A stretch of 64,000 nucleotides of DNA from a virus: positions 20,979 to 84,978 of IMG/VR virus record IMGVR_UViG_3300050343_000256. The stretch is one strand, 5' to 3'. The position numbers were made by a program, and so were the translations under genes. Below are positions 16,169 through 24,236 of this stretch, piece after piece. Below the pieces are notes generated by a model that had not been told where the DNA came from, did no database searches, and saw only the letters and a list, made by a program, of their open reading frames with translations. The first letter of the stretch is position 1. Every line of letters starts with the position of its first letter.

Positions 16169-16528
16169 CTAGAACGAGTACTTGGCTCCGAGCTTAGTGC
16201 CGTAGGAATTAAGCTCGTCTCCGGTCAAAAATGCTGCTTCCCAATAGGCAGAAAGCTTTTCGGTGACGCCAATACTGCCGCCCACCTTGCCGCTGAGTTC
16301 TACCTCCCCGTCAGCTCCTGCAGGAGTCACGTAGGCCGGTCCAGCCTGGGCGTAGACAGCCATTGCGCCGAGCTGGCCTTCAGCACCAATGGCCAGCTCA
16401 GTGATCGCACCGGAGTGGTCTTGTCCAACGAATCCGTCGTTGCGTTCGCCGTTCACGTAGAAGCCACCGGCTTGGGCGGGAATAGCCAGGGCGAAAGCAC
16501 CGGCCAAAGCGAAAATAGATTTAAACAC
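16169..16528 (-). CDS. Small outer-membrane beta-barrel-type protein
   Basis: 119 residues. A clear Sec signal peptide (residues 1-20, ending IPAQA) precedes a mature part of alternating strands (AVYAQAGPAYV, ELSGKVGGSIGV, SAYWEAAFL) and ends in a C-terminal aromatic (GAKYSF), the usual outer-membrane insertion signal. Similar small proteins occur in picocyanobacteria and their phages. It is a single-gene unit with its own terminator, so it could be a lysogenic-conversion (moron) gene that alters the cell surface. Confidence 0.7.
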   Translation of the reverse strand: MFKSIFALAGAFALAIPAQAGGFYVNGERNDGFVGQDHSGAITELAIGAEGQLGAMAVYAQAGPAYVTPAGADGEVELSGKVGGSIGVTEKLSAYWEAAFLTGDELNSYGTKLGAKYSF

Positions 16529-16637
16529 TGCGTAGGTAAAAATACGTCAATACAATTTTAGTAATAATCTTGCGTTATGAAATCCTTGTCATGCGGACAA
16601 GCAATCGCTACGCTGCACGACAAGTCACACACGGCGC

Positions 16638-16913
16638 ATGACCGATAACGCCACAGCTGCTCGGCTCCGTCGAGAGTTTTACCTTGCCAAGGCGCAAAAG
16701 GTCCGCGACCGCCCTGGGCTCAAGTACTCATTTACTGAGAACGGCAAGATACGCTTCGGCTTCGCTTCAGGCAGCTGCAAGCGCCAGATTCGTGATGCTG
16801 TGCTGAAGGCTCACCCCGACGCCACTTTTATTCCGTCAGGGTCACACCTTCCTCGGTCGTCACAGTCGTTAAAGAGTGACCGCCCTCTGCAAGCAGCTCA
16901 TAAGCGGCACTGA
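16638..16913 (+). CDS. Small basic hypothetical protein beside integrase
   Basis: 91 residues. The first 75 (LRREFYLAKAQKVRDRPGLKYSF..., KIRFGFASGSCKRQIRDAVLKAHPDA) look protein-like. The end overlaps the 3' end of the integrase gene by 86 nt on the opposite strand and may be read-through of an original stop lost by recombination. The spot next to a serine integrase is where an attachment site would be expected. Confidence 0.45.
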   Translation: MTDNATAARLRREFYLAKAQKVRDRPGLKYSFTENGKIRFGFASGSCKRQIRDAVLKAHPDATFIPSGSHLPRSSQSLKSDRPLQAAHKRH

Positions 16914-18603
16914 AGTCGATTGGCTGCCAGTCGATCTCCCCCTCGCCAATCGAAAGGCCAAGAAGCAATGCTTCGCTGTCGACATGAATGCCAATGCCGA
17001 GTTGCTTTAAAGCTGCATTGGCTTGATGACGTTGCTCCTGAGAGCTAGTTCCGTTAATTAGATCAAACTTCAGGGGTTCAATAATTGTCTCCACAGCTTC
17101 GAGAGCTAATGGATTTTCGTTCCTCGACAGCTTGGCCCGTATATCAGCCAGCCGTATGTCGACACTTCGCTCTTCCTGATCTTTGTCTGCGATCCGATGC
17201 TGCAGAGTGCTGAAAATACTGTCGAAAGCTGGACCTCCAATTTCAGCGGCACGGCCAATGCTTTCCTGAATGTTTAAACGTTCGGTGTTGACCTGTTCTT
17301 TCTTAAGTAAAAGTCGATCTACTTGAGATCGCAGGTTCACAGCTTCTCCTTCTACGTTTCCACTGCCGCTTAATTGCAGCAAGGAATTTAGGTTTATCCG
17401 GGACAAGACAATTGCCAATACGTCACGCATCGGCAAGTAGGGACGTCGACATTCTTCGCTGTTCATTCGTGAGCGACATGCGATATATCTGATCAATGCA
17501 TTCGGTGGATGGCCTCCGACACACGTGGACATCGAGCCGCCGCATGCACAACGAGTCAGGCCGCGCCCAATCCAATGCATCTTGGTGTTTGGGCCTGGAC
17601 GATTTTTTGTTCTATTCCGAGCGGCGATGATCGAGATCACTTCTTCGACTTCTCGCTTTGGAAGAACAGGAGGAAATACGCCCTCAACGATTTCTTTTGG
17701 CTCTTGCGCAGCTCCACGAACAACGCCTTGCTGAGCGCGTGGGTCGTAGTAATTACCACTGCCATCCTTCAGCTCTCCATTTGGACCCCGCTTAAGAGGC
17801 TTCCACGCCCCTTTCGGCTTGATCGCTACAGCTCCATAAATCTGGTGTGACGCACGGATCATTGAAGAGAGATTGCTAGCCGTCCACATAGATGCCTTCA
17901 TCGGCTTGTGGCCCTCTTCGTTGAGAACTTTTGCCGTCTGCGAGTACCCGTAATTCTTAAGCAGTTCCATCGCCTTGGCGATAGCAACCGCCTTTTCGTT
18001 CAGCTCCCAACGCTGACGCTTCTCATCCCAGCTCACCCAACAAGGAGCGTTTTGCTTCTTCCTGCTTACAACACCACTGGCTAATTGTTTACGAACCTCT
18101 TCCCAGTTGTATTCCTGTCGACGCGCAAGCCGCAGCGAATACTCATGAGCAGCTTGACATTTCAGGACCAGCATTATGAGTGCTGCGCCATCCCCATCGA
18201 TTTTCTCTTTGTTGTAAAAATTATTGTCTTCTATCGTCACGATCGTGACGTCTGCGTTGATGAGCCTTAGGAAGACTCCTTCCAGCGCCTTGCGACTCTT
18301 CATCCGAGATACCCGATCGACAGCTTCGATAAGAAGTACCGGGTTAGTACCAAGCAAGCGCCGATCAGCCATCTCTAGAAAGCGGTCCAGGGGGCTTCCT
18401 TTCCGCATGTGCTTGGCGTGATATGCCGATTTACCTGGATCGCTTAGCGCTCGATCGTCAGCCAGTTCGAGCCCATGCCGATCGCACCAGTTGAGAGCGT
18501 CGGATCCCTGCCGGGCAAGGCCAGAACCTTTGGTCTGAATGATATGAGAGACCCTCTCGAAAGACCAGATCGTGCCTGCCTTGAAGCCCAGATCTCTGTC
18601 CAC
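16828..18603 (-). CDS. int: Large serine recombinase (phage integrase)
   Basis: 591 residues from a GTG. The N-terminal resolvase domain has SFERVS with the nucleophile Ser (about residue 19), GLARQ, EAVDRVSRM (DRxxR region) and a helix E leading into the recombinase domain (residues about 190-310). Zinc-ribbon cysteines lie in TRCACGGSMSTC and ACRSRMNSEEC, followed by a coiled coil (LRSQVDRLLLKKEQVN) typical of large serine integrases. It would integrate the phage genome at attB without host factors. No excision factor was recognised nearby. Confidence 0.93.
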   Translation of the reverse strand: MDRDLGFKAGTIWSFERVSHIIQTKGSGLARQGSDALNWCDRHGLELADDRALSDPGKSAYHAKHMRKGSPLDRFLEMADRRLLGTNPVLLIEAVDRVSRMKSRKALEGVFLRLINADVTIVTIEDNNFYNKEKIDGDGAALIMLVLKCQAAHEYSLRLARRQEYNWEEVRKQLASGVVSRKKQNAPCWVSWDEKRQRWELNEKAVAIAKAMELLKNYGYSQTAKVLNEEGHKPMKASMWTASNLSSMIRASHQIYGAVAIKPKGAWKPLKRGPNGELKDGSGNYYDPRAQQGVVRGAAQEPKEIVEGVFPPVLPKREVEEVISIIAARNRTKNRPGPNTKMHWIGRGLTRCACGGSMSTCVGGHPPNALIRYIACRSRMNSEECRRPYLPMRDVLAIVLSRINLNSLLQLSGSGNVEGEAVNLRSQVDRLLLKKEQVNTERLNIQESIGRAAEIGGPAFDSIFSTLQHRIADKDQEERSVDIRLADIRAKLSRNENPLALEAVETIIEPLKFDLINGTSSQEQRHQANAALKQLGIGIHVDSEALLLGLSIGEGEIDWQPIDFSAAYELLAEGGHSLTTVTTEEGVTLTE

Positions 18604-18685
18604 GTCCCAAACCGGTAATGTACTTCGATCACCGTAGTGAGGACACTGCCACCGGTCAAGTACATCGCTTAAGTGCCTGGTATCA

Positions 18686-18877
18686 CTACATCCAGGGCCA
18701 ACTAATTACTACATCTCCCTTCCAGAGCTCGGGGTCGATGGGAGTCTTCTTGACATAATTTCTAAATGCCTGCTGAAATTCAGCCAGCGGCATCCCGACA
18801 TTTTTCGCCGCATGGGCGACATTTGTTTGGCCTCTGTAGCAATCGTGCAGGGCTTCCTCCAGAGAGGTAATCATCAA
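18686..18877 (-). CDS. Small picocyanobacterial-type hypothetical protein
   Basis: 63 residues: EEALHDCYRGQTNVAHAAKNVGM (a short HTH-like helical pair), then TPIDPELWKGDVVISWPW. This matches a small conserved picocyanobacterial protein type. It lies 80 nt upstream of the integrase on the same strand. It could be a small DNA-binding partner of the integrase (recombination directionality), but this is only position-based. Confidence 0.6.
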   Translation of the reverse strand: MMITSLEEALHDCYRGQTNVAHAAKNVGMPLAEFQQAFRNYVKKTPIDPELWKGDVVISWPWM

Positions 18878-18939
18878 GAAAAATCCGTAGAAAGAACGCT
18901 AACGATTTCGCTAAGGCCTACTCGGCACTGCCCCTGGAT

Positions 18940-19128
18940 TTAGCACTCCATATTTTCAAGGTTGTAATCCAGTAGACATCGGTAAACCTGATCCTTTTTC
19001 TTAACGAGAAATGCTTGCTCAGCTGGGTCCCCTCCAGGCCAGAGCTCAAGCGCCTTGCATGTCGTTCTGTACTCAAGCCTGAGGCTGTTAATGCAGTAAG
19101 AGAAACTAGCGACTGGCTGAGAGTCCAT
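18940..19128 (-). CDS. Small picocyanobacterial-type hypothetical protein
   Basis: About 62 residues from the second Met (MDSQPVASF); an in-frame start four residues earlier also exists. Helical, with RLEYRTTCKALELWPGGDPAEQAFL, a pattern shared with small hypothetical proteins of Synechococcus. Function unknown. Confidence 0.55.
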   Translation of the reverse strand: MDSQPVASFSYCINSLRLEYRTTCKALELWPGGDPAEQAFLVKKKDQVYRCLLDYNLENMEC

Positions 19129-19164
19129 TACTAATAACAATTAGTTGAGTTCATCACAGTTATT

Positions 19165-20037
19165 TTATGGAATCCTAATGTCAATGTCATACGGCTTGGG
19201 CTTGAACGGTGACAAATACAAGGCTGCACGCGCTGCTCGAGTCAGCGGAGATGCGGTTGAGTCTTTACCAGCGGCGTGCATTTTTTGCTTGTAGTTGCGA
19301 CTGTCCGCAGGAGGACGCATCATCATTCTCTCTGGCGTGTTTTGCTCTTCTGAAATCAAGTTATTAAGTCGAACCTTGGCTTCAGGGTCGTAGATGCTTT
19401 GGACCTGCAGCAAGGCCTTGTCGGGGCGGAAGGAGCCTGAAACAAGATCGGGATCCTCTGCCTCATTGACCATGTCGTAGGTATCTTTAATTCGAACAGA
19501 ACCGTCATCACCGACGTCAGCCATGAAACGACCCAGCGTCTGCGTAACAGCTTTGTCGCTTGTCAATCCGTAAGGATTAACAGGGCCAGACGTCGGCACA
19601 CCAGGCCCCGCTTTCATAGTGATTTTCTGAACGGGTTCTTTACTAAGGCCTCCAGGGAACAGTGAGTCAAAGTCCCCGCTTCGCGCTGCTTGGCTCTTTC
19701 GCAGCCTTTCAGCAAGCGATTGGTCCAAGGGGGTGACTTCGGGAAGCCCTAGCTGTTTGTTTTCCAGCTTGCGTGCATCGGTTTTTGCTTCATCAACCAT
19801 GGCTGCAAAACGAGATTCCTCTTCTGGGCTCATCAGGAACAAATCTCGAGCGACTTCTTTGGTGTCGACATATTCGACAGTCTGATCAGGCTGTTCCGTA
19901 GCCGCCCTGAGCGAACGGATTGTTGAGTCATCAAGCTCCAAGCTTTCATTGCCGACACCAGACACGTACCTAAGGAACAGGTTCATGCGGTCGGGAAGAA
20001 TATTTAGAGCATGACCTGCCAAACGCTTTAAGGGCAT
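19165..20037 (-). CDS. Virion-associated hypothetical protein
   Basis: 290 residues. The N-terminal part (LAGHALNILPDRMNLFLRYVSG) is helical, the middle low-complexity. The C-terminal block TLGRFMADVGDDGSVRIKDTYDMVNEAEDPDLVSG resembles a conserved phage virion or internal-protein element. It ends in a run of minus genes with overlapping ends (20044-22094) that look co-transcribed. Confidence 0.6.
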   Translation of the reverse strand: MPLKRLAGHALNILPDRMNLFLRYVSGVGNESLELDDSTIRSLRAATEQPDQTVEYVDTKEVARDLFLMSPEEESRFAAMVDEAKTDARKLENKQLGLPEVTPLDQSLAERLRKSQAARSGDFDSLFPGGLSKEPVQKITMKAGPGVPTSGPVNPYGLTSDKAVTQTLGRFMADVGDDGSVRIKDTYDMVNEAEDPDLVSGSFRPDKALLQVQSIYDPEAKVRLNNLISEEQNTPERMMMRPPADSRNYKQKMHAAGKDSTASPLTRAARAALYLSPFKPKPYDIDIRIP

Positions 20038-20043
20038 CTTTAC

Positions 20044-20331
20044 TTACCAGGAGTAATTACAGGACCAATAGCCAGGCGTCGTCTTATCTTTTTTCTCTGA
20101 ACAATTGTGGCGACTGCGAAAGTTTTTTCTCCGATCAGCATCACCATGACCGGAGCCTTTTTTTCCGCCCTCGGAATGATGCTCCATATTTGGATCACCA
20201 AAGCGGACGATTTTATCTTTACCGTTCTTGTCTTTGACTAAGACTGCAAACTTCTTATTTTCGCCAGGAGTTTTTTTGGGCTTGTTGTAGCCACTAAATA
20301 CTTCTCCTGCATAGCGAATTTTCTTGCTCAT
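20044..20331 (-). CDS. Conserved small phage protein (RFGDPNM / RHNC type)
   Basis: 95 residues. Contains KKTPGENKKFAVLVKD, KDKIVRFGDPNMEHH and RRKNFRSRHNCSEKK..TPGYWSCNYSW, the signature of a small basic protein conserved in many marine phages near capsid genes. The His/Cys pattern suggests metal binding. Function unknown. Its ATG overlaps the upstream stop (ATGA). Confidence 0.7.
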   Translation of the reverse strand: MSKKIRYAGEVFSGYNKPKKTPGENKKFAVLVKDKNGKDKIVRFGDPNMEHHSEGGKKGSGHGDADRRKNFRSRHNCSEKKDKTTPGYWSCNYSW

Positions 20332-20534
20332 GATTTACTCCGGTACGCAGTGGCACGCCGACGAGCCTCCGCTGCTGCCTTTGTGTTCTTGACCTGATGA
20401 TTCACTGGCTTGCCTTTCGACGCACGCTTCTTCTTGTCGTCAGTCGCTTTGCGCTCCTCTTTCGTCATCGAGGCCCAGGCTGCCTTGGGGAGGTAACGCT
20501 CTGTACGACCTTTCTCGCGTGCTTTATCAGTCAT
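20328..20534 (-). CDS. Small basic phage protein
   Basis: 68 residues, highly Lys/Arg-rich: RYLPKAAWASMTKEERKATDDKKKR then an Ala-rich helix. It overlaps its neighbours by 4 and 1 nt in the operon. Likely nucleic-acid binding or structural; function unknown. Confidence 0.65.
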   Translation of the reverse strand: MTDKAREKGRTERYLPKAAWASMTKEERKATDDKKKRASKGKPVNHQVKNTKAAAEARRRATAYRSKS

Positions 20535-20896
20535 TAAAAGGGCATGTCCGAATCATTGGGTACAAGGTTTTTTGATTGCAGGTAACTTGCAATGCGGACA
20601 ATTTGCTCAGCCGCTGCTCGCTTCGTCTCAGGCGTTTTTAGGTATTCCGGTCCTTGGCCACTAGGGTCTACATATCGATAATCTGGATTAGCGCTAAGGG
20701 CCTCTAGGATCTGACGAAGTTCCAACTCATGGTCTGCAATCTCCTGGATCGATGGTGATTCGACCATGCCGTATTGGTCGTAACCAAGATCTTCGTCCGA
20801 TAAATACATCGGTCGACCCTTTGCATCTCGACCACCCTTATCTTCAGCCAAAAGCCGAAGGACATCAACATTGCCAGCCAGACGTTGAGCAATCAT
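20534..20896 (-). CDS. Hypothetical protein
   Basis: 120 residues, acidic and helical (SIQEIADHELELRQILEALS, ETKRAAAEQIVRIASYLQ). Overlaps the upstream DUF5872-like gene by 1 nt. No domain recognised. Confidence 0.6.
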   Translation of the reverse strand: MIAQRLAGNVDVLRLLAEDKGGRDAKGRPMYLSDEDLGYDQYGMVESPSIQEIADHELELRQILEALSANPDYRYVDPSGQGPEYLKTPETKRAAAEQIVRIASYLQSKNLVPNDSDMPF

Positions 20897-21123
20897 TATT
20901 TCTTCCCCTCGTACTCCTCTTTAGTCTGCCAATCTTCTTTGGACCACTTACTTAATTTATTGCTAGAAGATTTCTTCCCTTCATACTGACCACCTTCCTG
21001 TTTGTAATATTTAGTGGCAAGTTGCATCGCACGAGCAGAATGCCCACCCATTTTTTTCTGGGCTTTAGCTTTTGCTTTTGCCCAAAGCTCGGGGTTCTTT
21101 TTCTTAGCAGTACCGTCTGACAT
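20896..21123 (-). CDS. DUF5872-family small phage protein
   Basis: 75 residues. NPELWAKAKAKAQKKMGGHSARAMQLATKYYKQEGGQY.GKKSS.NKLSKWSKEDW matches the DUF5872 pattern (W..SARKAQLA...YK..GG.Y.GKKS..N.LSKWSKEDW) of many marine phages. Role unknown; usually close to virion genes. Overlaps the next gene by 1 nt. Confidence 0.8.
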   Translation of the reverse strand: MSDGTAKKKNPELWAKAKAKAQKKMGGHSARAMQLATKYYKQEGGQYEGKKSSSNKLSKWSKEDWQTKEEYEGKK

Positions 21124-22094
21124 CAGGAAAAACGCTGGTTGTAATAATCACGAGTCGAATTTGTCAGCCCACGAGTTAATTCGCCCCTGTTCCGCTTGAG
21201 CTGACCAGGGACGTAATTCTTAGCGGAACCTGTACTGCCGCTGATAGGTTTCACCACGCTTGAGGATTCAGCATCGCCAGGTGTCGGACCAGCTGAAGTT
21301 ACGTCCTGAACAGATACCGATGTTTTAGGCCCAGAGGAGATTTGATCGCCACCAGTATCAAAAGTTCCAGTAATATTTTCTGGCACATCTCTAGGAGACC
21401 CGTCTTCATTAAATGTACTAATTCTCCCTGAGGCTGAAATGGGAACCGTATTAGGCATGCCCCCACCTTCGGCAACAACCTCGTTGAACTTGTCTTGATA
21501 TTGCTGCGGAGCGTTGCTTGCCGCCTTAGCCCGAATGGACTCGACGTATCCAGCAGGGGCCTGGTCGCCAGGCTTCAATGAACGTAGTGGATGGGTGCTT
21601 TCCTTTGCAGCCCTGTCGTCTTTAATCTTTTTAATCGTTTTTTCGTAAGAGCTTAGTTGTGGTCCAGCTTCGACATCAGCTTGCACTTGCGAATAGTAAG
21701 CATTGTCCCGATACTTGGGGGCAACGTACTTTGAAGGCCCGACACTGGAACGCTTGGGACTCGCTACTGCCTCCTCAATGGATTCACCAACATAACCAGC
21801 TTTCCTGATCTGGTTATCATCCATCCCCCTGTATTTAGCTTGCAAGTAAGCCGCTTTGCTCGTGGCTCTCGCTCCTCGGAATGGATTGTGATACTGCTGA
21901 AAACTGGCATGATTTCCGCCCGGTGTTTGGGCGTACATGTCTTGTTTCGCCGCATGAATCTCTGCATTATGTTCTTTATGCGCTTTTGCAAAGTTGGCCA
22001 TCCTGGCCCAACCGTCAACCGCACCTTTATTAAGTTGTGCTTGACGCGCCTTAACCTTGGCCATGGCGGCGTCATAGCGGGAATAGTTAATCAC
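21123..22094 (-). CDS. Virion-type protein sharing a C-terminal YY..RF tail
   Basis: 323 residues from a GTG that overlaps the stop of a 14-codon ORF. Helical basic N-terminus, a low-complexity middle, and a C-terminal block (SAGPTPGDAESSSVVKPI...GLTNSTRDYYNQRFS) that recurs in the product of 36506-37690 and, for the last 15 residues, in the products of 35772-36503 and 37693-38472. These genes are 14 kb away, so this is a dispersed paralogue or a shared targeting tail. Probably virion-associated. Confidence 0.65.
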   Translation of the reverse strand: MINYSRYDAAMAKVKARQAQLNKGAVDGWARMANFAKAHKEHNAEIHAAKQDMYAQTPGGNHASFQQYHNPFRGARATSKAAYLQAKYRGMDDNQIRKAGYVGESIEEAVASPKRSSVGPSKYVAPKYRDNAYYSQVQADVEAGPQLSSYEKTIKKIKDDRAAKESTHPLRSLKPGDQAPAGYVESIRAKAASNAPQQYQDKFNEVVAEGGGMPNTVPISASGRISTFNEDGSPRDVPENITGTFDTGGDQISSGPKTSVSVQDVTSAGPTPGDAESSSVVKPISGSTGSAKNYVPGQLKRNRGELTRGLTNSTRDYYNQRFS

Positions 22095-22131
22095 TTAATT
22101 TGCCCTCGGCTTGTTTATCTTGAGTTGCCAT
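22087..22131 (-). CDS. 14-codon leader peptide ORF
   Basis: ATG at 22131 with a strong AAGGAG ribosome-binding site 8 nt upstream, reading MATQDKQAEGKLSD. It starts 1 nt after the preceding gene's stop, and its own stop overlaps the GTG start of the 323-residue protein. The ribosome-binding site is far better than any other site for that gene. It is either a coupling peptide that delivers ribosomes to the downstream GTG or a real micropeptide. Confidence 0.45.
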   Translation of the reverse strand: MATQDKQAEGKLSD

Positions 22132-22132
22132 A

Positions 22133-22462
22133 TCAGACTCCTTTTAAAAATCCAGGAAGCGCTGTCTTGCCTCTAATTTGCCTGTGCTTTTCTTCTGCTA
22201 AACCACTATTAGGAAGCTCCTCAAGGGCTTGTTTAGTCATGTATTCCAATCCACCCCGGCGTGGATTGATTTGACCGTAGTCTCCACCACGGAAACCACC
22301 TGCGACTAGCTCACCGGAGAGGGCATCAAGAAAACCTTCTGCAATAGCCTCCTCCATAGCAGCATCTTGCGGCCTAGCGCCCTGGGCAGCTTCACCCATA
22401 TAGACAACAACGTCAGGACTCAGTCCTAACCCTGCTCCTGCCAATCGCGAAACAGAGTTCAA
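22133..22462 (-). CDS. Hypothetical protein (TTG start)
   Basis: 109 residues. The N-terminus has SRLAGAGLGLSPDVVVYMGEAAQG; the rest is Gly/Glu-rich with NPRRGGLEYMTKQALEELP. A TTG is the only start that keeps the hydrophobic N-terminus. It is followed 1 nt later by the 14-codon ORF. No domain recognised. Confidence 0.55.
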   Translation of the reverse strand: MNSVSRLAGAGLGLSPDVVVYMGEAAQGARPQDAAMEEAIAEGFLDALSGELVAGGFRGGDYGQINPRRGGLEYMTKQALEELPNSGLAEEKHRQIRGKTALPGFLKGV

Positions 22463-22494
22463 AATACAACGGTCTAAGTATTGACACTATTCTA

Positions 22495-22710
22495 TTATTT
22501 TTTAACACCCAAACCTTTTTCCAGCACTGGCCTTAGCTCAGATGCAATGGGAAAATGCCGAAGCAAAGCTCTGGCTTCCCGGCGTATTTCGCCAGGAACG
22601 CGAGGACTTTCCTTGGTATCTGTAAGTCTCAGGAGAAAATCCCTAGTCGCAACCACAGCACTGACCTGCTGCATTGGATTGGAAATGAAACGACGAACTC
22701 TTTCAAGCAT
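22495..22710 (-). CDS. Small picocyanobacterial-type hypothetical protein
   Basis: 71 residues, basic and helical: SAVVATRDFLLRLTDTKESPRVPGEIRREARALLRHFP. A very similar pattern is common in small conserved proteins of picocyanobacteria, suggesting host origin. Overlaps the upstream gene by 8 nt. Confidence 0.65.
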   Translation of the reverse strand: MLERVRRFISNPMQQVSAVVATRDFLLRLTDTKESPRVPGEIRREARALLRHFPIASELRPVLEKGLGVKK

Positions 22711-22891
22711 CTTTCAAATGCCAGTTACGAACTTCTTGATCAGCAGCTTCTTCACCAATGAGAAGGCAGTGAGCTTTATACAGACCCGTATATGTACTGC
22801 GAAGGCCTAGAGGCGCTTTTTCTCTGTTGTACAGGTTGTAAAGATACTGGATATGTGCGGCCCTATTTCTTTGCAGCTGTACGTCCGACAT
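22703..22891 (-). CDS. Small hypothetical protein
   Basis: 62 residues, helical and Tyr-rich (QYLYNLYNREKAPLG). First gene of this minus run. It is back to back with the plus gene that starts at 22901 or 22991, so a divergent promoter should lie in or near this gap. Function unknown. Confidence 0.5.
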   Translation of the reverse strand: MSDVQLQRNRAAHIQYLYNLYNREKAPLGLRSTYTGLYKAHCLLIGEEAADQEVRNWHLKDA

Positions 22892-22990
22892 CAGAGATAA
22901 ATGCTTTTCGAAAGCCTAGGCACTCACGAGCCGTGTCAGGCAATCAAATCGAAAGACTATTGCCATAATGTGGTGAAAATCCACGGTCCC

Positions 22991-23170
22991 ATGACGAAGC
23001 CGACGCCAATCGAGATCGATGACTTCTACAAAACATGGTGGCTTGAAAATTACATGACGCCATTAAACAGGACCCCCATGGGGCTTGTTGAATTCGCTGA
23101 GGCTTTTCATGACAAGTATTGCAGCACTCAGGAATCAAGCGACTGCATAAAGCCAGGATTGACGGATTAA
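22991..23170 (+). CDS. Small hypothetical protein
   Basis: 59 residues from ATG 22991 (MTKPTPIEIDDFYKTWWLENY). The frame is open to a start at 22901, but the extra residues look non-conserved. The pattern WLxENYxTPLN...FAEAF...KY resembles small proteins near lysis genes in cyanophages. It begins the plus-strand block that holds the holin-like genes. Confidence 0.5.
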   Translation: MTKPTPIEIDDFYKTWWLENYMTPLNRTPMGLVEFAEAFHDKYCSTQESSDCIKPGLTD

Positions 23171-23204
23171 AAGTTTCTAGACTTGGCACAGCAAGTTACA
23201 CGTC

Positions 23205-23348
23205 ATGTCTAGCGAACACCTCGCTCTGATTGCCATCATCGTGGCAGCAGCAAGCGAAATCATCGGGATGAACAAAAAGCTCAACAGCAACAGCGTTGTT
23301 CAGCTTGTCTTGTCTGGCTTGAAGTCAGCTTTCCCGAAAAAGAAGTAG
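23205..23348 (+). CDS. 47-residue membrane protein, cyanophage type
   Basis: MSSEHLALIAIIVAAASEIIGM is one amphiphilic transmembrane helix, followed by a polar and basic tail ending FPKKK. Small proteins of this layout (helix, then Asn/Ser linker, helix, Lys tail) are common in marine cyanophages. Position before a two-helix membrane protein suggests a lysis or holin-like role, unproven. Confidence 0.65.
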   Translation: MSSEHLALIAIIVAAASEIIGMNKKLNSNSVVQLVLSGLKSAFPKKK

Positions 23349-23431
23349 ACATGCGGTGACGAAAAACTGCTTGGGACTCATCATTCCAAGCGGCTTCGTG
23401 GCGTAGCTTGTCGCCTCTTCGCCGTCTCAAA

Positions 23432-23719
23432 ATGTCCATCGAACAAACGGTTAAACCCAAACCAAAGACAAAAGAAAATAAATTTGAATGGGCCGACGAG
23501 GGCGTATCTGTTCTTGTACGAGTCGTCATCCTGGGCTGGTCAGCAGCAATTCTGACCCTCAACTATGTAACTGTCCCAGGGATCCCACAAAAGAATATAG
23601 ATCCGACTTTTATTGCCAGCGTCTTCACAACGACCTTGACGACATTCGGCGTCATGGCAGCTAAGAAAAAAGAAGAGAAGCAACCCGAACCCCAAAAAAC
23701 TGAAGGCCTTACCAAATGA
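23432..23719 (+). CDS. Two-helix membrane protein, holin candidate
   Basis: 95 residues from ATG 23432 (a TTG at 23408 is possible). A polar N-terminus is followed by two membrane segments (VSVLVRVVILGWSAAILTL and FIASVFTTTLTTFGVMAA) and a highly charged C-terminus (KKKEEKQPEPQK). Size, two helices and charged tail fit a class II holin. No endolysin is adjacent on this strand. Overlaps the next gene by 4 nt (ATGA). Confidence 0.55.
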   Translation: MSIEQTVKPKPKTKENKFEWADEGVSVLVRVVILGWSAAILTLNYVTVPGIPQKNIDPTFIASVFTTTLTTFGVMAAKKKEEKQPEPQKTEGLTK

Positions 23720-24231
23720 AAAAGCATCTCATTGTCTTAGCAGTGATTGGAATGGCATCGGCAATTCCAGCTCATGCTGATATCACTCATCGAATCCAGA
23801 CATCGGTCCAGATGTCAGTTGACGCTGCTGCCTCTGCGGCGACCAGAATCGGTAGCACCTATTCAGTCAGTGGTTCAAACTTGACCACGACAGATGGAAC
23901 GACTGCAGGCAACATCGGAAGACTGGGAACACTTTCATCTGGTAGCGGTGTTGGCTTTACTGGTACAACCGCCTCGGTGAAAGATGCAGGAGAAAGCTTT
24001 AACTTTGCCGAGACGTATATCGAAGGCGATGCGCATCATGCCGGTAGCTCTGTTTCATCAGGTGTTGTCGGAACTCTTCCCGTCTACGGCGTGACGGTTA
24101 CTCAAGCTGGCGGTGTGGCAGGGAATCTAGCCGGGACCATCGGTACAGACGGGGCTATGACCTTGACTCCAGGGGGAGCAGGCACTTCTATCACTGGGCA
24201 GCACGTGAGCGAAATCTCTATTTTTAATTAG
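23716..24231 (+). CDS. Secreted cyanophage-type protein
   Basis: 171 residues. Sec signal peptide (residues 1-21, ending IPAHA). The mature part starts DITHRIQTSVQMSVDAAASAATRIGSTYSVSGSN and is Ser/Thr/Gly-rich with repeated beta segments. This type occurs in cyanomyovirus gene clusters of exported proteins. Overlaps the upstream gene by ATGA; followed by two similarly exported proteins. Function unknown; may sit in the host periplasm or envelope. Confidence 0.7.
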   Translation: MKKHLIVLAVIGMASAIPAHADITHRIQTSVQMSVDAAASAATRIGSTYSVSGSNLTTTDGTTAGNIGRLGTLSSGSGVGFTGTTASVKDAGESFNFAETYIEGDAHHAGSSVSSGVVGTLPVYGVTVTQAGGVAGNLAGTIGTDGAMTLTPGGAGTSITGQHVSEISIFN

Positions 24232-24236
24232 TCATA

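Noticed and set aside
18085-18665. Plus- and minus-strand short frames over the integrase
   Set aside because: Shadows of the recombinase coding frame, without conserved patterns.
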